Notes: generated from the letters alone by a model not told the origin. A stretch of 19,755 nt of DNA from JAABTL01 sp964465355 (GCA_964465355.1 CAYXJZ010000062.1:1-19755), one strand, 5' to 3'; counted from the first letter of the stretch, positions 12,327 to 19,277 are shown. Numbers and translations are program-made.

Positions 12327-13526
12327 ATGAGCCCTGCCCGCTTCTTCATCCAGCCCCCCACCACCCTCGGCCGGCATGGCGCCCTCAAGGACTGGCTCGG
12401 CAGCCACGGCTTCGACGGCTACCTGGTCACCAACCCAGAGAACACCGCCTACCTGAGCGGCTGGAAGCCCGACGTGGAGTCATGGGAGCGCCCCTTCCTC
12501 TCCGTCATCCCCCGGGAAGCCGAGCCCTTCATGGTGCTGCACGAGCTCTCCATCCCCGGTGTGGGCATGGCCGACGGTCGCGGCACGCTGGTCATCGCCG
12601 ACCGCAGCTTCTACGTCGAGCGGCCGTCGCAACTCCCTGGTGTCTGGACCCGGGCCAGCTGGGCCGAGCTGGTGGCAGGCAAGCTGCGGGACCGCGGCTT
12701 GGAGCGTGGCCGGCTGGCCGTCGACGGCCACCTGTCCGCGCTGGACGAGCTGGGCGCCCTGCTGCCCGACCTGCAAGTGGTCGCCGCGCCATCGGTGCTC
12801 ACCGACCTGCGGGCGGTGAAGAGCGACGACGAGCTGGCGCTGATGCGTCTGGCCTGCGAACTGACGGACTTCGGCCAGGAGGTGTTCCGCGAGCTGGTGG
12901 AGCCGGGCAAGCTGATCGCCGAGGTGGACGCGGCGACGGTGCTGCGCATGCGCATCGAGGGTGCGAGGCGCTTCCCCGGCTCCGAGATCACCGCTCGGGC
13001 CTTCAGCCTCACCGGCCCGGACTCGGCCGCGCCGCACGGCAGCGGCGCGGGTTCCGACGCGCGCATCGAGCGCGGCCACGGCATCGTCAACATCATCATC
13101 GCCTCGCTGGGCGGCTACTGCGTGGAGAACGAGCGCACCCTCTTCGTCGGCGAGGCAAGCGAGGAGCAGCGGCGCGCCTACGCGGCGATCCGAGAGGCCC
13201 AGGCAGCCGCGGTGGCCGCCTGCGTGCCCGGCTCGCCCCTGGCGGGCGTCGACCGCGCGGCGACAGCGGTCATCACGCAACACGGCTACGGCGATCGCCT
13301 GCTCCACCGCGCCGGCCACGGCATCGGCCTGCGCGGCCACGACCAGCCTGCCGACATGGCCTTCAACGAACGTCCCCTGCTGGCCGGCGAGGTCTACACC
13401 ATCGAGCCGGGCATCTACCTGCCTGGCCTTGGCGGCTTCCGCATCGACGACACGGTGGTGGTGGGTCAACCACCGATCTCGCTCACCAGCACGGCCCGTG
13501 ACATCGAGGACGTCATCATCCGCTGA
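12327..13526 (+). CDS. M24-family protein, creatinase/Xaa-Pro-aminopeptidase-like, with altered metal site
   Basis: A 399-residue protein with the two-domain M24B layout. The N-terminal creatinase-type domain covers about 15-155 (KDWLGSHGFDGYLVTNPENTAYLSGW) and the pita-bread domain about 165-399. APHGSG with His237 matches the conserved substrate-side histidine. Of the five metal ligands of aminopeptidase P, His331 (RAGHGIGLRGH) and Glu360 (YTIEPGIY) are present. The first Asp is replaced (N255/I256 in IVNIIIAS), the second Asp is Glu267 (GYCVENERTLF) and the last Glu is Asp374 (FRIDDTVV). ERTLF and the C-terminal VIIR recall creatinase and ectoine hydrolase, which work without metal. It may therefore be a non-metal hydrolase rather than a peptidase. 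No signal peptide. It sits between two exported paralogues. Confidence 0.85.
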   Translation: MSPARFFIQPPTTLGRHGALKDWLGSHGFDGYLVTNPENTAYLSGWKPDVESWERPFLSVIPREAEPFMVLHELSIPGVGMADGRGTLVIADRSFYVERPSQLPGVWTRASWAELVAGKLRDRGLERGRLAVDGHLSALDELGALLPDLQVVAAPSVLTDLRAVKSDDELALMRLACELTDFGQEVFRELVEPGKLIAEVDAATVLRMRIEGARRFPGSEITARAFSLTGPDSAAPHGSGAGSDARIERGHGIVNIIIASLGGYCVENERTLFVGEASEEQRRAYAAIREAQAAAVAACVPGSPLAGVDRAATAVITQHGYGDRLLHRAGHGIGLRGHDQPADMAFNERPLLAGEVYTIEPGIYLPGLGGFRIDDTVVVGQPPISLTSTARDIEDVIIR

Positions 13527-13561
13527 TCCTTGCCCAGCGGCCAGCAGGTGGCGCGGCTGAC

Positions 13562-13590
13562 GGCGCAAGACGTAGGCTGCGTCAAGCGCC
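13562..13590. promoter_or_regulatory. 29-bp dyad centred on the -10 of the second DUF1176 gene
   Basis: GGCGC-AA-GACG-TAGGCTG-CGTC-AA-GCGCC: two nested exact inverted repeats (5 and 4 bp) around the -10-like TAGGCT (13573-13578). It could be an operator, or a hairpin if transcribed from upstream. Confidence 0.45.
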
Positions 13591-13621
13591 TCTGGCGGAC
13601 CTTCGACTTGGAGGAAGGAAC

Positions 13622-14650
13622 ATGCTCCGTTTCGTCATCGTAGCGGTCCTCTTGGCCTTGACCGTTGCCCAGGCACAGGAGTCCTACCTCGACGACCGTT
13701 CCAGTCCCGAAGCGCTGGTTCGTTCGCTCTACAACGCCATCAACCGCGGTGAGTACGCTCGCGCCTACAGCTACTTCTCCGAACCGCCTGCACCCGACGT
13801 CGACAGCTACGCCCAGGGCTTCCGAGGCACGCAGCGCGTCGACCTGATCGTCGGCTCACCATGGTCGGAGGGCACCACGGGCGGCAGTTCATACGACCTG
13901 CCCGTCGCCATCCGCGCCTTGGCCACCGACGGCAGCGAGCAGGTCCTCGCCGGCTGCTACAGCCTGCGGATGACCAACCCATCCCTGCAGACGTCGGGTT
14001 TCTCGCCGCTGCACATCGTCCAAGGCAACCTCGGCCCATCCAACCTGCCGCTGGAGCAAGCCCTGCCTCAGCGTTGCGGCCAGGACACCACCAAGCTGGC
14101 CATGCAGAACAGCGAGATCGAGCGGGTGGAGGCCCTGTTCTTCGCCACGGCGGCGGAGCGCTGCGACTTCGGCTCGCGCCTGGCCAGCGCCCAAGACCTG
14201 CTCATGCAGCGCTTCGAGCTCAGCTACCAGGAGCCGCGGAGCGGTGGCGAGGGCGGCGCCATGCGGCGGGCCCAGCTCTTCCGCTTCTTCTGCTCGCAAG
14301 CGGCCTACAACGTTGGTCACGTCTACTTCCTGCTCTTCGACGACGGCACCGTCACACCACTGCACTTCTCGGTCCCCAAGTACGAGCTGCGCTACGTCGG
14401 CAACGACTTCCTGGCCGAGCTGGAGTCCCTGACCGTCACGGGCTTCGGCACGGCGGTGGAGCTGGTGAACTCCGACTTCGACCCAGACGGGCAGACCATC
14501 GTCGAGCACGCCAAGTGGCGCAGCCTAGGCGACGCCTACACGGCGGCCACCTGGGTCTTCGATCAAGGCCGGTTCAGCCTTGTCCACTACGAGGTGGATG
14601 CGGTCTACGACGGGGAGATCACGCCGGTCACGCTGCTGGACTACCGCTAA
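13622..14650 (+). CDS. Exported DUF1176-domain protein, copy 2
   Basis: A 342-residue paralogue of the protein at 11105, alignable over its full length with only short gaps. Signal peptide 1-18 ends in AQA|Q, followed by YLDDRSSPEALVRSLYNAINRGEYARAYSYF and the DUF1176 core LFRFFCSQAAYNVGHVYFLLFDDG (219-242). Cysteines 112, 152, 181 and 224 match copy 1. Sequence differs enough that the duplication is old. Unlike copy 1 it has a strong ribosome-binding site (GGAGGAAGG) and a leader, so the two copies are expressed differently. It ends 5 bases before the end of the convergent Lrp gene. Function is unknown; export and disulfides suggest an envelope role. Confidence 0.82.
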   Translation: MLRFVIVAVLLALTVAQAQESYLDDRSSPEALVRSLYNAINRGEYARAYSYFSEPPAPDVDSYAQGFRGTQRVDLIVGSPWSEGTTGGSSYDLPVAIRALATDGSEQVLAGCYSLRMTNPSLQTSGFSPLHIVQGNLGPSNLPLEQALPQRCGQDTTKLAMQNSEIERVEALFFATAAERCDFGSRLASAQDLLMQRFELSYQEPRSGGEGGAMRRAQLFRFFCSQAAYNVGHVYFLLFDDGTVTPLHFSVPKYELRYVGNDFLAELESLTVTGFGTAVELVNSDFDPDGQTIVEHAKWRSLGDAYTAATWVFDQGRFSLVHYEVDAVYDGEITPVTLLDYR

Positions 14651-14655
14651 GGCAC

Positions 14656-15144
14656 TCAGTCGGTGCCGGGCTTGGCAGTCTGAGCGCCCGGCGGCAGCAG
14701 CGGCCTGCCTTCGAGCAGGCTGGAGTAGACCACGCTGGTGGTGACCCGACCCATGCTGCCGATGCGGCCGCTCACCTGCTCCAAGTGCCGCATGGAGGTG
14801 GCGACCACCTTGAGGACGAAGCAGTCGTCGCCGGTGACGTGGTGCGCCTCGACCACCTCGGGCGTGGCAGCGATCAGCTCGCGCAGCGGCTTGTAGTTGC
14901 TCCCAGGGTAGCGCAGCCGCAGGTGCGCCAGGATGGCGTAGCCCAGCTTGTCCGGGTCGACCGAGGCCGCGTAGCCGCGGATCACGCCAGCCTCCTCCAG
15001 CCGCTTGACCCGCTCGGCGACGGCGCTGCTCGACATCTGCACCCGCCTGGCCAGCTCCGCGACGGCCATGCGGCCGTCCCCTTGCAGCTCCTTGAGGATC
15101 CGGGCGTCGACGGCGTCGAGGGTGACCGTGGTTCCAGCGCTCAT
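14656..15144 (-). CDS. Lrp/AsnC-family transcriptional regulator
   Basis: A 162-residue Lrp-type regulator. The HTH (LDAVDARILKELQGDGRMAVAELARRVQMSSSAVAERVKRLEEAGVIRGYAASVDPDKLGY) is at about 9-70. The RAM ligand and oligomerisation domain (ILAHLRLRYPGSNYKPLRELIAATPEVVEAHHVTGDDCFVLKVVATSMRHLEQV) includes the VTGDDCF motif common to the family. The ligand is probably an amino acid but cannot be identified. The ATG at 15144 is preferred: CAAGAT ends 6 bases upstream and the HTH starts soon after. It is divergent from the rhodanese gene, with a 7-bp inverted repeat in the 92-base gap. Confidence 0.92.
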   Translation of the reverse strand: MSAGTTVTLDAVDARILKELQGDGRMAVAELARRVQMSSSAVAERVKRLEEAGVIRGYAASVDPDKLGYAILAHLRLRYPGSNYKPLRELIAATPEVVEAHHVTGDDCFVLKVVATSMRHLEQVSGRIGSMGRVTTSVVYSSLLEGRPLLPPGAQTAKPGTD

Positions 15145-15150
15145 GCCGGC

Positions 15151-15156
15151 ATCTTG
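15151..15156 (-). promoter_or_regulatory. -10 hexamer CAAGAT of the Lrp gene, leaderless
   Basis: CAAGAT on the minus strand ends 6 bases before the ATG at 15144, matching the spacing of neighbouring leaderless genes. Confidence 0.4.
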
Positions 15157-15189
15157 CCATGGATCCCGCGGCATGTGCTGGCTGACGCC

Positions 15190-15207
15190 GGTGAAGCGGC
15201 CTTCACC
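15190..15207. promoter_or_regulatory. Inverted repeat GGTGAAG-N4-CTTCACC, likely Lrp operator
   Basis: Exact 7-bp arms with 4 spacer bases between the divergent Lrp and rhodanese genes. The right arm contains TTCACC, the -35 of the rhodanese promoter, so binding would block it. Confidence 0.55.
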
Positions 15208-15230
15208 TGGCACTTCCGCGCTCGTAGCCT
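15202..15230 (+). promoter_or_regulatory. Rhodanese promoter (TTCACC-N17-TAGCCT), leaderless
   Basis: TTCACC (15202-15207) and TAGCCT (15225-15230) are exactly 17 bases apart; the -10 ends 6 bases before the ATG at 15237. Confidence 0.6.
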
Positions 15231-15236
15231 GGTGCC

Positions 15237-15710
15237 ATGCCCAACCAAGCCCCCACCACCCTGCCATCCCCCGCCATCGCCGCCGAGCACTTCGCCGCCA
15301 AGCTCGCCTTCGAGACCGACCCATCGGACGTGCGCGCCGCCATGCTGGCCGGTGAGCGCTTCGTCCTGATCGACAGCCGCGGCGAGGCGGCGTGGCGTGC
15401 GGGCCGCATCCCCGGCGCCGTCCACATGCCCACCGCCACCATCGTCCTGCGCGCGGCAGCCGAGATCCCCATCGACATGCCGGTGGTGACCTACTGCTGG
15501 GGGCCTGGCTGCAACGGCAGCACCCGAGCCGCCCTCGCCTTCGCCCGCTTGGGCTACCGCGTCAGGGAGATGATCGGCGGCTACGAGTACTGGGTGCGCG
15601 AAGGGCTGCCCGCCGAGGACGACCGTGGGCCGGTCTTCCGGCCCGCCGACCCGCTCACGGCGCCGGTCTCGATGCAGCCTGTAGGGCAGGCCATCGGCTG
15701 CGACTGCTGA
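15237..15710 (+). CDS. Rhodanese-domain sulfurtransferase
   Basis: A 157-residue single rhodanese domain. FVLIDSRGEAAWRAGRIPGAVHMP (42-65) is the CH2A-type N-terminal motif, and the active-site Cys87 is in VVTYCWGPGCNGSTRAALAFARLGY, followed by MIGGYEYWVREG. Rhodaneses move sulfane sulfur from thiosulfate or persulfides to thiophilic acceptors. Extra cysteines occur at 92 and in the unusual C-terminal GCDC (155, 157), which could relay sulfur or bind metal. No signal peptide. Divergent from an Lrp-type regulator with an operator over its -35, so it is probably regulated by it. Confidence 0.93.
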   Translation: MPNQAPTTLPSPAIAAEHFAAKLAFETDPSDVRAAMLAGERFVLIDSRGEAAWRAGRIPGAVHMPTATIVLRAAAEIPIDMPVVTYCWGPGCNGSTRAALAFARLGYRVREMIGGYEYWVREGLPAEDDRGPVFRPADPLTAPVSMQPVGQAIGCDC

Positions 15711-15755
15711 GGCGCAGCAGCTGTCGGCATCGCCGCTCCTTCTTCGGCCAACCGC

Positions 15756-15761
15756 TACCAT
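15756..15761 (+). promoter_or_regulatory. -10 hexamer TACCAT, leaderless promoter of the small exported protein
   Basis: TACCAT ends 6 bases before the ATG at 15768; the same hexamer and spacing occur before the signal peptidase gene. Confidence 0.45.
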
Positions 15762-15767
15762 GGCCAC

Positions 15768-16199
15768 ATGCACCGCCTGCGTACCGGCATCCTGCTCGTC
15801 CTTTCCTTGACCTTCGTGGTCTCCGCCTCGGCCATGGCAGCTGACGGCAGCTACGTCCAGCACGACCCACCGGACGCCAAGGACGCCATACGCCTCGTCT
15901 TCCACAACGCTGCCCTGCCCTTGCCCGACACCGACTCCTGCGAAGCCGTTGACACCAGCGGACTGCCGAACCCCACCTTGGGCGACTGGCTGGCCGGCAT
16001 CCTCGCGGCCTTCGAACCAGCGCCAGGCACCTCTGGGTTGACCGCCGGCTGCGAGGGCGCGCTCGGTGCGCTAATCTGCCACGTTCACGTCAGCCGCAGC
16101 AGCGCAGAGGAAGTATGGACCTGGGGCGTGCGGTTCGCCGCCGATGGCCGCAGCGGACTGATCGATCCGACCTCGATCGTCTGTGACGCCAGCGGTTGA
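15768..16199 (+). CDS. Small exported protein of unknown function, four cysteines
   Basis: A 143-residue protein I do not recognise. Residues 1-25 form a signal peptide (basic MHRLR, hydrophobic ILLVLSLTFVVSAS, ending AMAA). The mature part has cysteines 58, 95, 104 and 139, consistent with two disulfides, and a C-terminal strand pair WTWGVRFAADGRSGLIDPTSIVCD resembling a small beta-sandwich. No transmembrane segment follows the signal, so it should be exported and soluble. The start is supported by TACCAT 6 bases upstream. Its stop lies one base from the end of the convergent signal peptidase gene. Confidence 0.7.
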   Translation: MHRLRTGILLVLSLTFVVSASAMAADGSYVQHDPPDAKDAIRLVFHNAALPLPDTDSCEAVDTSGLPNPTLGDWLAGILAAFEPAPGTSGLTAGCEGALGALICHVHVSRSSAEEVWTWGVRFAADGRSGLIDPTSIVCDASG

Positions 16200-16200
16200 C

Positions 16201-17133
16201 CTAGCCACCAGCCGCTTCCGGCCCGGCGAAGGCCGCTGGCCGCGGCAGCAGGCGCCAGTTCCAAGCCCCGTCACGCCTTGGCGGGAAGATGACCGCCGTC
16301 GCCCTGCCGGTCAAGGCCATGTGGGGCACCAGACCGAAGGCGCGTGAGTCCTCGCTGCCGCCGCTGCCGCGGTTGTCGCCCATGACGAAGTAGTGCCCGT
16401 CGGGCACCAGGATCTCGTGCAGGAACGGCCGGCCGTCCACGACACCGGCGGGCAAGGGAGCCAGGTTGTCGATGACGCTGCCGTAGGCGAAGCGCGCCAT
16501 GGTTTGGCTCACGTCCGCGACCTGCCCCCACCACCCGTCCCGCGGCAGCTGCGGGACCGCCGTGCCCGCCGCGCTGAACACGAAGCCGACGACCAAGCCG
16601 CTCACCTCGCCGCCATGGGCGGTGATCACCGGGAAGTCCTGCGCCTCCACGCTCCAGCTCGCCACATCGCTCAGACCACCGTCAGGCACCGGCCGACCGT
16701 TCACCACCAACTGCCCCGCCTCGATGCGCACCCGGTCGCCAGGCACCGCGACCACCCGCTTCACCAGCAACACGCGCCGCCCCGACTCCAAGGCCGTTGG
16801 CGCGTTGGCCGGCTGCCGCAACACCACCACCTCGCTCCGCTGGTAGCCGGACATGAGACCGAGGCGTCGCAGCCAGGTCTCGTACTTGGGCACGAAGAGC
16901 CGGTCGCCGCTGAGCATGGCCGACACCAGGCTGCCGCCCGAAGGGCCGCCGTCGAAGGTGGGCGCCATCGAGGCACCGACCACGCCAACGGTGGTGAAGA
17001 GGAAGGTGACGACGCCATAGGCCACCACGGCCGCCTTGAGGTAGCCAACCGCCTCGTCGCGCAGCCAGCGCCAGCCGCCTGGACGGCGGTCCTGAGCCAG
17101 CGGAGACGGGTCGGAGAGGAGGTGATCGGTCAT
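16201..17133 (-). CDS. lepB: Signal peptidase I
   Basis: A 310-residue membrane-bound serine protease that removes signal peptides from exported proteins. A single N-terminal membrane segment (AAVVAYGVVTFLFTTVGVV, about 34-52) leads into the catalytic Ser55 in GASMAPTF. Lys125 is the general base in LLVKRVVAVPGDRV, and box E is HYFVMGDNRGSGGSEDSRAFGLVP near 268-290. The enzyme is complete, with a longer insert between Lys125 and box E (about 145-250). The start at 17133 is set by TACCAT (17140-17145, minus strand) 6 bases upstream. It appears monocistronic; this window alone has three predicted substrates (the two DUF1176 proteins and the four-cysteine protein). Confidence 0.95.
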   Translation of the reverse strand: MTDHLLSDPSPLAQDRRPGGWRWLRDEAVGYLKAAVVAYGVVTFLFTTVGVVGASMAPTFDGGPSGGSLVSAMLSGDRLFVPKYETWLRRLGLMSGYQRSEVVVLRQPANAPTALESGRRVLLVKRVVAVPGDRVRIEAGQLVVNGRPVPDGGLSDVASWSVEAQDFPVITAHGGEVSGLVVGFVFSAAGTAVPQLPRDGWWGQVADVSQTMARFAYGSVIDNLAPLPAGVVDGRPFLHEILVPDGHYFVMGDNRGSGGSEDSRAFGLVPHMALTGRATAVIFPPRRDGAWNWRLLPRPAAFAGPEAAGG

Positions 17134-17139
17134 GGGGCC

Positions 17140-17145
17140 ATGGTA
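17140..17145 (-). promoter_or_regulatory. -10 hexamer TACCAT, leaderless promoter of lepB
   Basis: TACCAT on the minus strand ends 6 bases before the ATG at 17133; no -35 consensus is visible. Confidence 0.45.
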
Positions 17146-17179
17146 GCAGCGGCTCCGTTCGACTTCCTTGCTCCTTGGT

Positions 17180-17209
17180 CGGGTCGGGCGACCCGCCGTC
17201 ACCCGGCGG
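17180..17209 (-). terminator. Two overlapping GC hairpins after the serine hydrolase gene
   Basis: CCGCCG-TCACC-CGGCGG (17193-17209) and CGGGTCG-GG-CGACCCG (17180-17195) share bases, so only one can form at a time. They follow the hydrolase stop on the minus strand. No T-run is present; they may pause or end the operon before lepB. Confidence 0.4.
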
Positions 17210-17215
17210 CCGCCC

Positions 17216-18142
17216 CTACCCCGCCTGCAAGCCCCGCAGCGCCAACCGCTCTGCCGGCGCCTCGTCGTGCCCGCTGACGAAGGCTGCCGCGGTGAGCAGC
17301 CCGCCACCCAGCCACGAGCCGTAGACCGCGCCGGAGCTGCCAGGCCCGCCGGCCGAGTGCCCCAGCACCTCCAGCGGCTGCGCCATGTCTGCGTGCTGCA
17401 TGGCGCCCATCATCAGGCCGAGGCCGTAGCCGGTGGTCTGCCAGGGCCGCCCGGGAAGCGGCCCGCCGATGGGATGGCGGTCCAGCATGGCCGCCATCGA
17501 GGCCGCGTCGAGCAACCGACCACCGAGCAACCGACCGTCGAGCAGGCGGTGCAAGGCAAGCGCCGCCTCGGCCACGGGACCGATCACACAGCCGTGGAAG
17601 ACCCATCCCGGATGGTAGCCATGCCCGCCGACGAAGGCCGTGCCCGACATGTCCTCCGGCGTCAGCGCCAACCGCGCGTCGGCCAGGCCGAGCGGCCCCA
17701 GCACCAGGTCGTCCAAGGCCGACCCAAGGCCGCCACCGTAGACCCGCTCGATCTCCATCCGTACCAACAGGTAACCCACGTTGGAGTAGGCCCAACCCTG
17801 TTCGGGAAGGAACAGCGGGCGGTCGAGCGGGACGCGGGCGAAGAGCTCATCCCTTGGCCAAGGAGGATCGCCGCGACCCACGGCAGCGTGGTACTCGGCC
17901 AGCGAGCCGTAGTCCCCCAGCCCCGAACGATGCTGAAGCAGCTGCCTCAGCGTGTAGGGCGAGGACCCCACCGGCCCATCCAGGCCAAGGTCGCCCCGCT
18001 CGACCAGGCGCAAGGCACAGACGGCGACCAGGGTCTTGCTGAAGCTCCACCATGGCACCACCGCATGGGAGGCGCCTTCCTCCAGGCCGCCCGCCTCATC
18101 GACCACGGCGACGAAGGCGCTGGTGGCATCGTCCGCTTGCAT
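17216..18142 (-). CDS. Beta-lactamase-fold (class C-like) serine hydrolase
   Basis: A 308-residue protein of the serine beta-lactamase/DD-peptidase/esterase superfamily. The nucleophile motif SxxK is S33-F-S-K36, the second motif is the tyrosine in WAYSNVGYLL, and the third is the HSAG of VLGHSAGGPGSSG. QLLQHRSGLGDYG and DDLVLGPLGLADARLAL are further family marks. Members include peptidases, esterases and true beta-lactamases; the short N-terminus and lack of signal peptide favour a cytoplasmic esterase or peptidase over drug resistance. The ATG at 18142 overlaps the preceding GNAT stop as TGATG, so it is translationally coupled. Third gene of an operon. Confidence 0.88.
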   Translation of the reverse strand: MQADDATSAFVAVVDEAGGLEEGASHAVVPWWSFSKTLVAVCALRLVERGDLGLDGPVGSSPYTLRQLLQHRSGLGDYGSLAEYHAAVGRGDPPWPRDELFARVPLDRPLFLPEQGWAYSNVGYLLVRMEIERVYGGGLGSALDDLVLGPLGLADARLALTPEDMSGTAFVGGHGYHPGWVFHGCVIGPVAEAALALHRLLDGRLLGGRLLDAASMAAMLDRHPIGGPLPGRPWQTTGYGLGLMMGAMQHADMAQPLEVLGHSAGGPGSSGAVYGSWLGGGLLTAAAFVSGHDEAPAERLALRGLQAG

Positions 18143-18672
18143 CAAGACGGACCTTCCTCGACCAGCCGAAGCACGTAACGCAACTCGTTCAGCACCGCAC
18201 CAGGCAGCTCCACCCGCTTGCTCGCCTGCGGGTCCAGCTCGAAGCCGGCTGCGAGGTAGAAGCGGATGGCGCGCTCGTTGCCCAGCAGCACCCAGAGGAT
18301 GACCTCTTCAGCCCCTTGCGCCTCGAGGGCCGTCCGCGCAGCCAGCCACAGCTCGCGACCAAGGCCGGTCGACCAGTGCTCTGGCGCCACGTAGAGGGTC
18401 CACAGCTCCATGGTGCCCGGCGCCTGGTCGGCCACCTCGACGCAGGGGCCCACCGAGCAGAAGCCCGCCACCACGCCATCCACCTCGGCCACCAGGATGG
18501 TGCCATGTCCCTGGGTGATGGCCTGGGTCCACATCCGCTCGCGGCCGTCCACCGAGAGGCCGGCGAGGAAGTCGTCGGGGAGCAGGCCGCGATAGGCCGC
18601 CTGCCAGGTGAGGACGTGGACGACGGCGATGGCCCTTGCGTCGTCCAGGGTCGCTGGGCGCACCATGATCAT
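18142..18672 (-). CDS. GNAT-family N-acetyltransferase
   Basis: A 176-residue GCN5-type acetyltransferase. MIMVRPATLDDARAIAVVHVLTWQAAYRGLLPDDFLA is the usual N-terminus of the RimI-like subgroup. Motif A, which binds acetyl-CoA, is MELWTLYVAPEHWSTGLGRELWLAARTAL, and motif B is EEVILWVLLGNERAIRFYLAAGFE. The acceptor is unknown. The ATG at 18672 overlaps the TGA of the upstream peroxiredoxin gene (ATGA), and its own TGA overlaps the next start (TGATG), making it the middle gene of a tightly coupled operon. Confidence 0.93.
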   Translation of the reverse strand: MIMVRPATLDDARAIAVVHVLTWQAAYRGLLPDDFLAGLSVDGRERMWTQAITQGHGTILVAEVDGVVAGFCSVGPCVEVADQAPGTMELWTLYVAPEHWSTGLGRELWLAARTALEAQGAEEVILWVLLGNERAIRFYLAAGFELDPQASKRVELPGAVLNELRYVLRLVEEGPS

Positions 18673-19235
18673 CGGCGTAGCCAATGCACCACCTCCTCGG
18701 CGTTCCGATCCGGCGGGAACACCGGGTAGAACACCTTCGTCACCATGCCTTCGTCGATCACCAGGGTGATGCGCTTCAGCAGCCTCATCCCGCCGGCCTG
18801 GAAGGTGGGCAGCTTCAAGGCGTCGGTCAGGGCGAAGCGCTCGTCGGAGAGGATGGCGAAGGGCAGGTGCAGGCGTTCGGCCGCCTCGCGCTGGTAGGCC
18901 TCGTCCTGGGTCGAGAGGCCGAAGACCCTGGCCACGCCAAGCGCGCGCAACTCGTCGTGGTGGTCGCGGAAGGCGCAGGACTGGGGCGTGCAGCCGCGGG
19001 CGCCTGGGATCATGTCCCAACCGGGCGGGTTGTCCTCCCCTGGACGGCCCGTGCGCGGGTAGGCGTAGACCACGCTGCGGCCGGACAGGCCGGCAAGGTC
19101 CACCTTGGCTCCGTCGGTAGCCGTCAGGACCACCGAGGGCAGCGCTGCGCCGGCGAGGTGGTCGGCAGCCCCGTCGTCATGCGGGGCGGGGATGGTGGAC
19201 CAGTCGGGTGCGGCGAAGCTTCGGTCGTCGGCCAT
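18669..19235 (-). CDS. BCP-like peroxiredoxin (thioredoxin-fold redoxin)
   Basis: A 188-residue redoxin. PSVVLTATDGAKVDLAGLSGRSVVYAYPRTG (33-63) is the family entry. The cysteine motif ARGCTPQSCAFRDHHDEL places the peroxidatic Cys82 and a resolving Cys87 five residues later, as in E. coli Bcp. Compared with Bcp there is an insertion of about 17 residues (RPGEDNPPGWDMIPGAR) between the YxYP motif and Cys82. LLKRITLVIDEGMVTKVFYPVFPPDRNAEEVVHWL ends the fold. It should reduce peroxides using thioredoxin. TGAGAT 6 bases upstream supports the ATG at 19235. First gene of the operon with the GNAT and serine hydrolase, and divergent from an MFS transporter. Confidence 0.88.
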   Translation of the reverse strand: MADDRSFAAPDWSTIPAPHDDGAADHLAGAALPSVVLTATDGAKVDLAGLSGRSVVYAYPRTGRPGEDNPPGWDMIPGARGCTPQSCAFRDHHDELRALGVARVFGLSTQDEAYQREAAERLHLPFAILSDERFALTDALKLPTFQAGGMRLLKRITLVIDEGMVTKVFYPVFPPDRNAEEVVHWLRR

Positions 19236-19241
19236 GGCCCC

Positions 19242-19247
19242 ATCTCA
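19242..19247 (-). promoter_or_regulatory. -10-like TGAGAT of the peroxiredoxin operon
   Basis: TGAGAT on the minus strand ends 6 bases before the ATG at 19235. It deviates from TANNNT at one conserved base, so support is weaker than for other genes here. Confidence 0.35.
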
Positions 19248-19277
19248 CCATCCCAGCGCCGGCGCTGCCCTTGACCT

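Noticed and set aside
12215..13568. Long open frames of 428 (plus) and 362 (minus) codons over the M24 gene
   Set aside because: They are low-complexity Arg/Ala/Pro-rich shadows of the M24 coding frame, with no start signals of their own.
13861..15369. 502-codon plus-strand frame across DUF1176 copy 2 and the Lrp gene
   Set aside because: It runs through one real gene in a wrong frame and another on the wrong strand; its composition is typical of a GC-rich antisense frame.
17216..18142. Antibiotic-resistance beta-lactamase
   Set aside because: The fold motifs are present, but there is no signal peptide and the operon context is metabolic; an esterase or peptidase is more likely.
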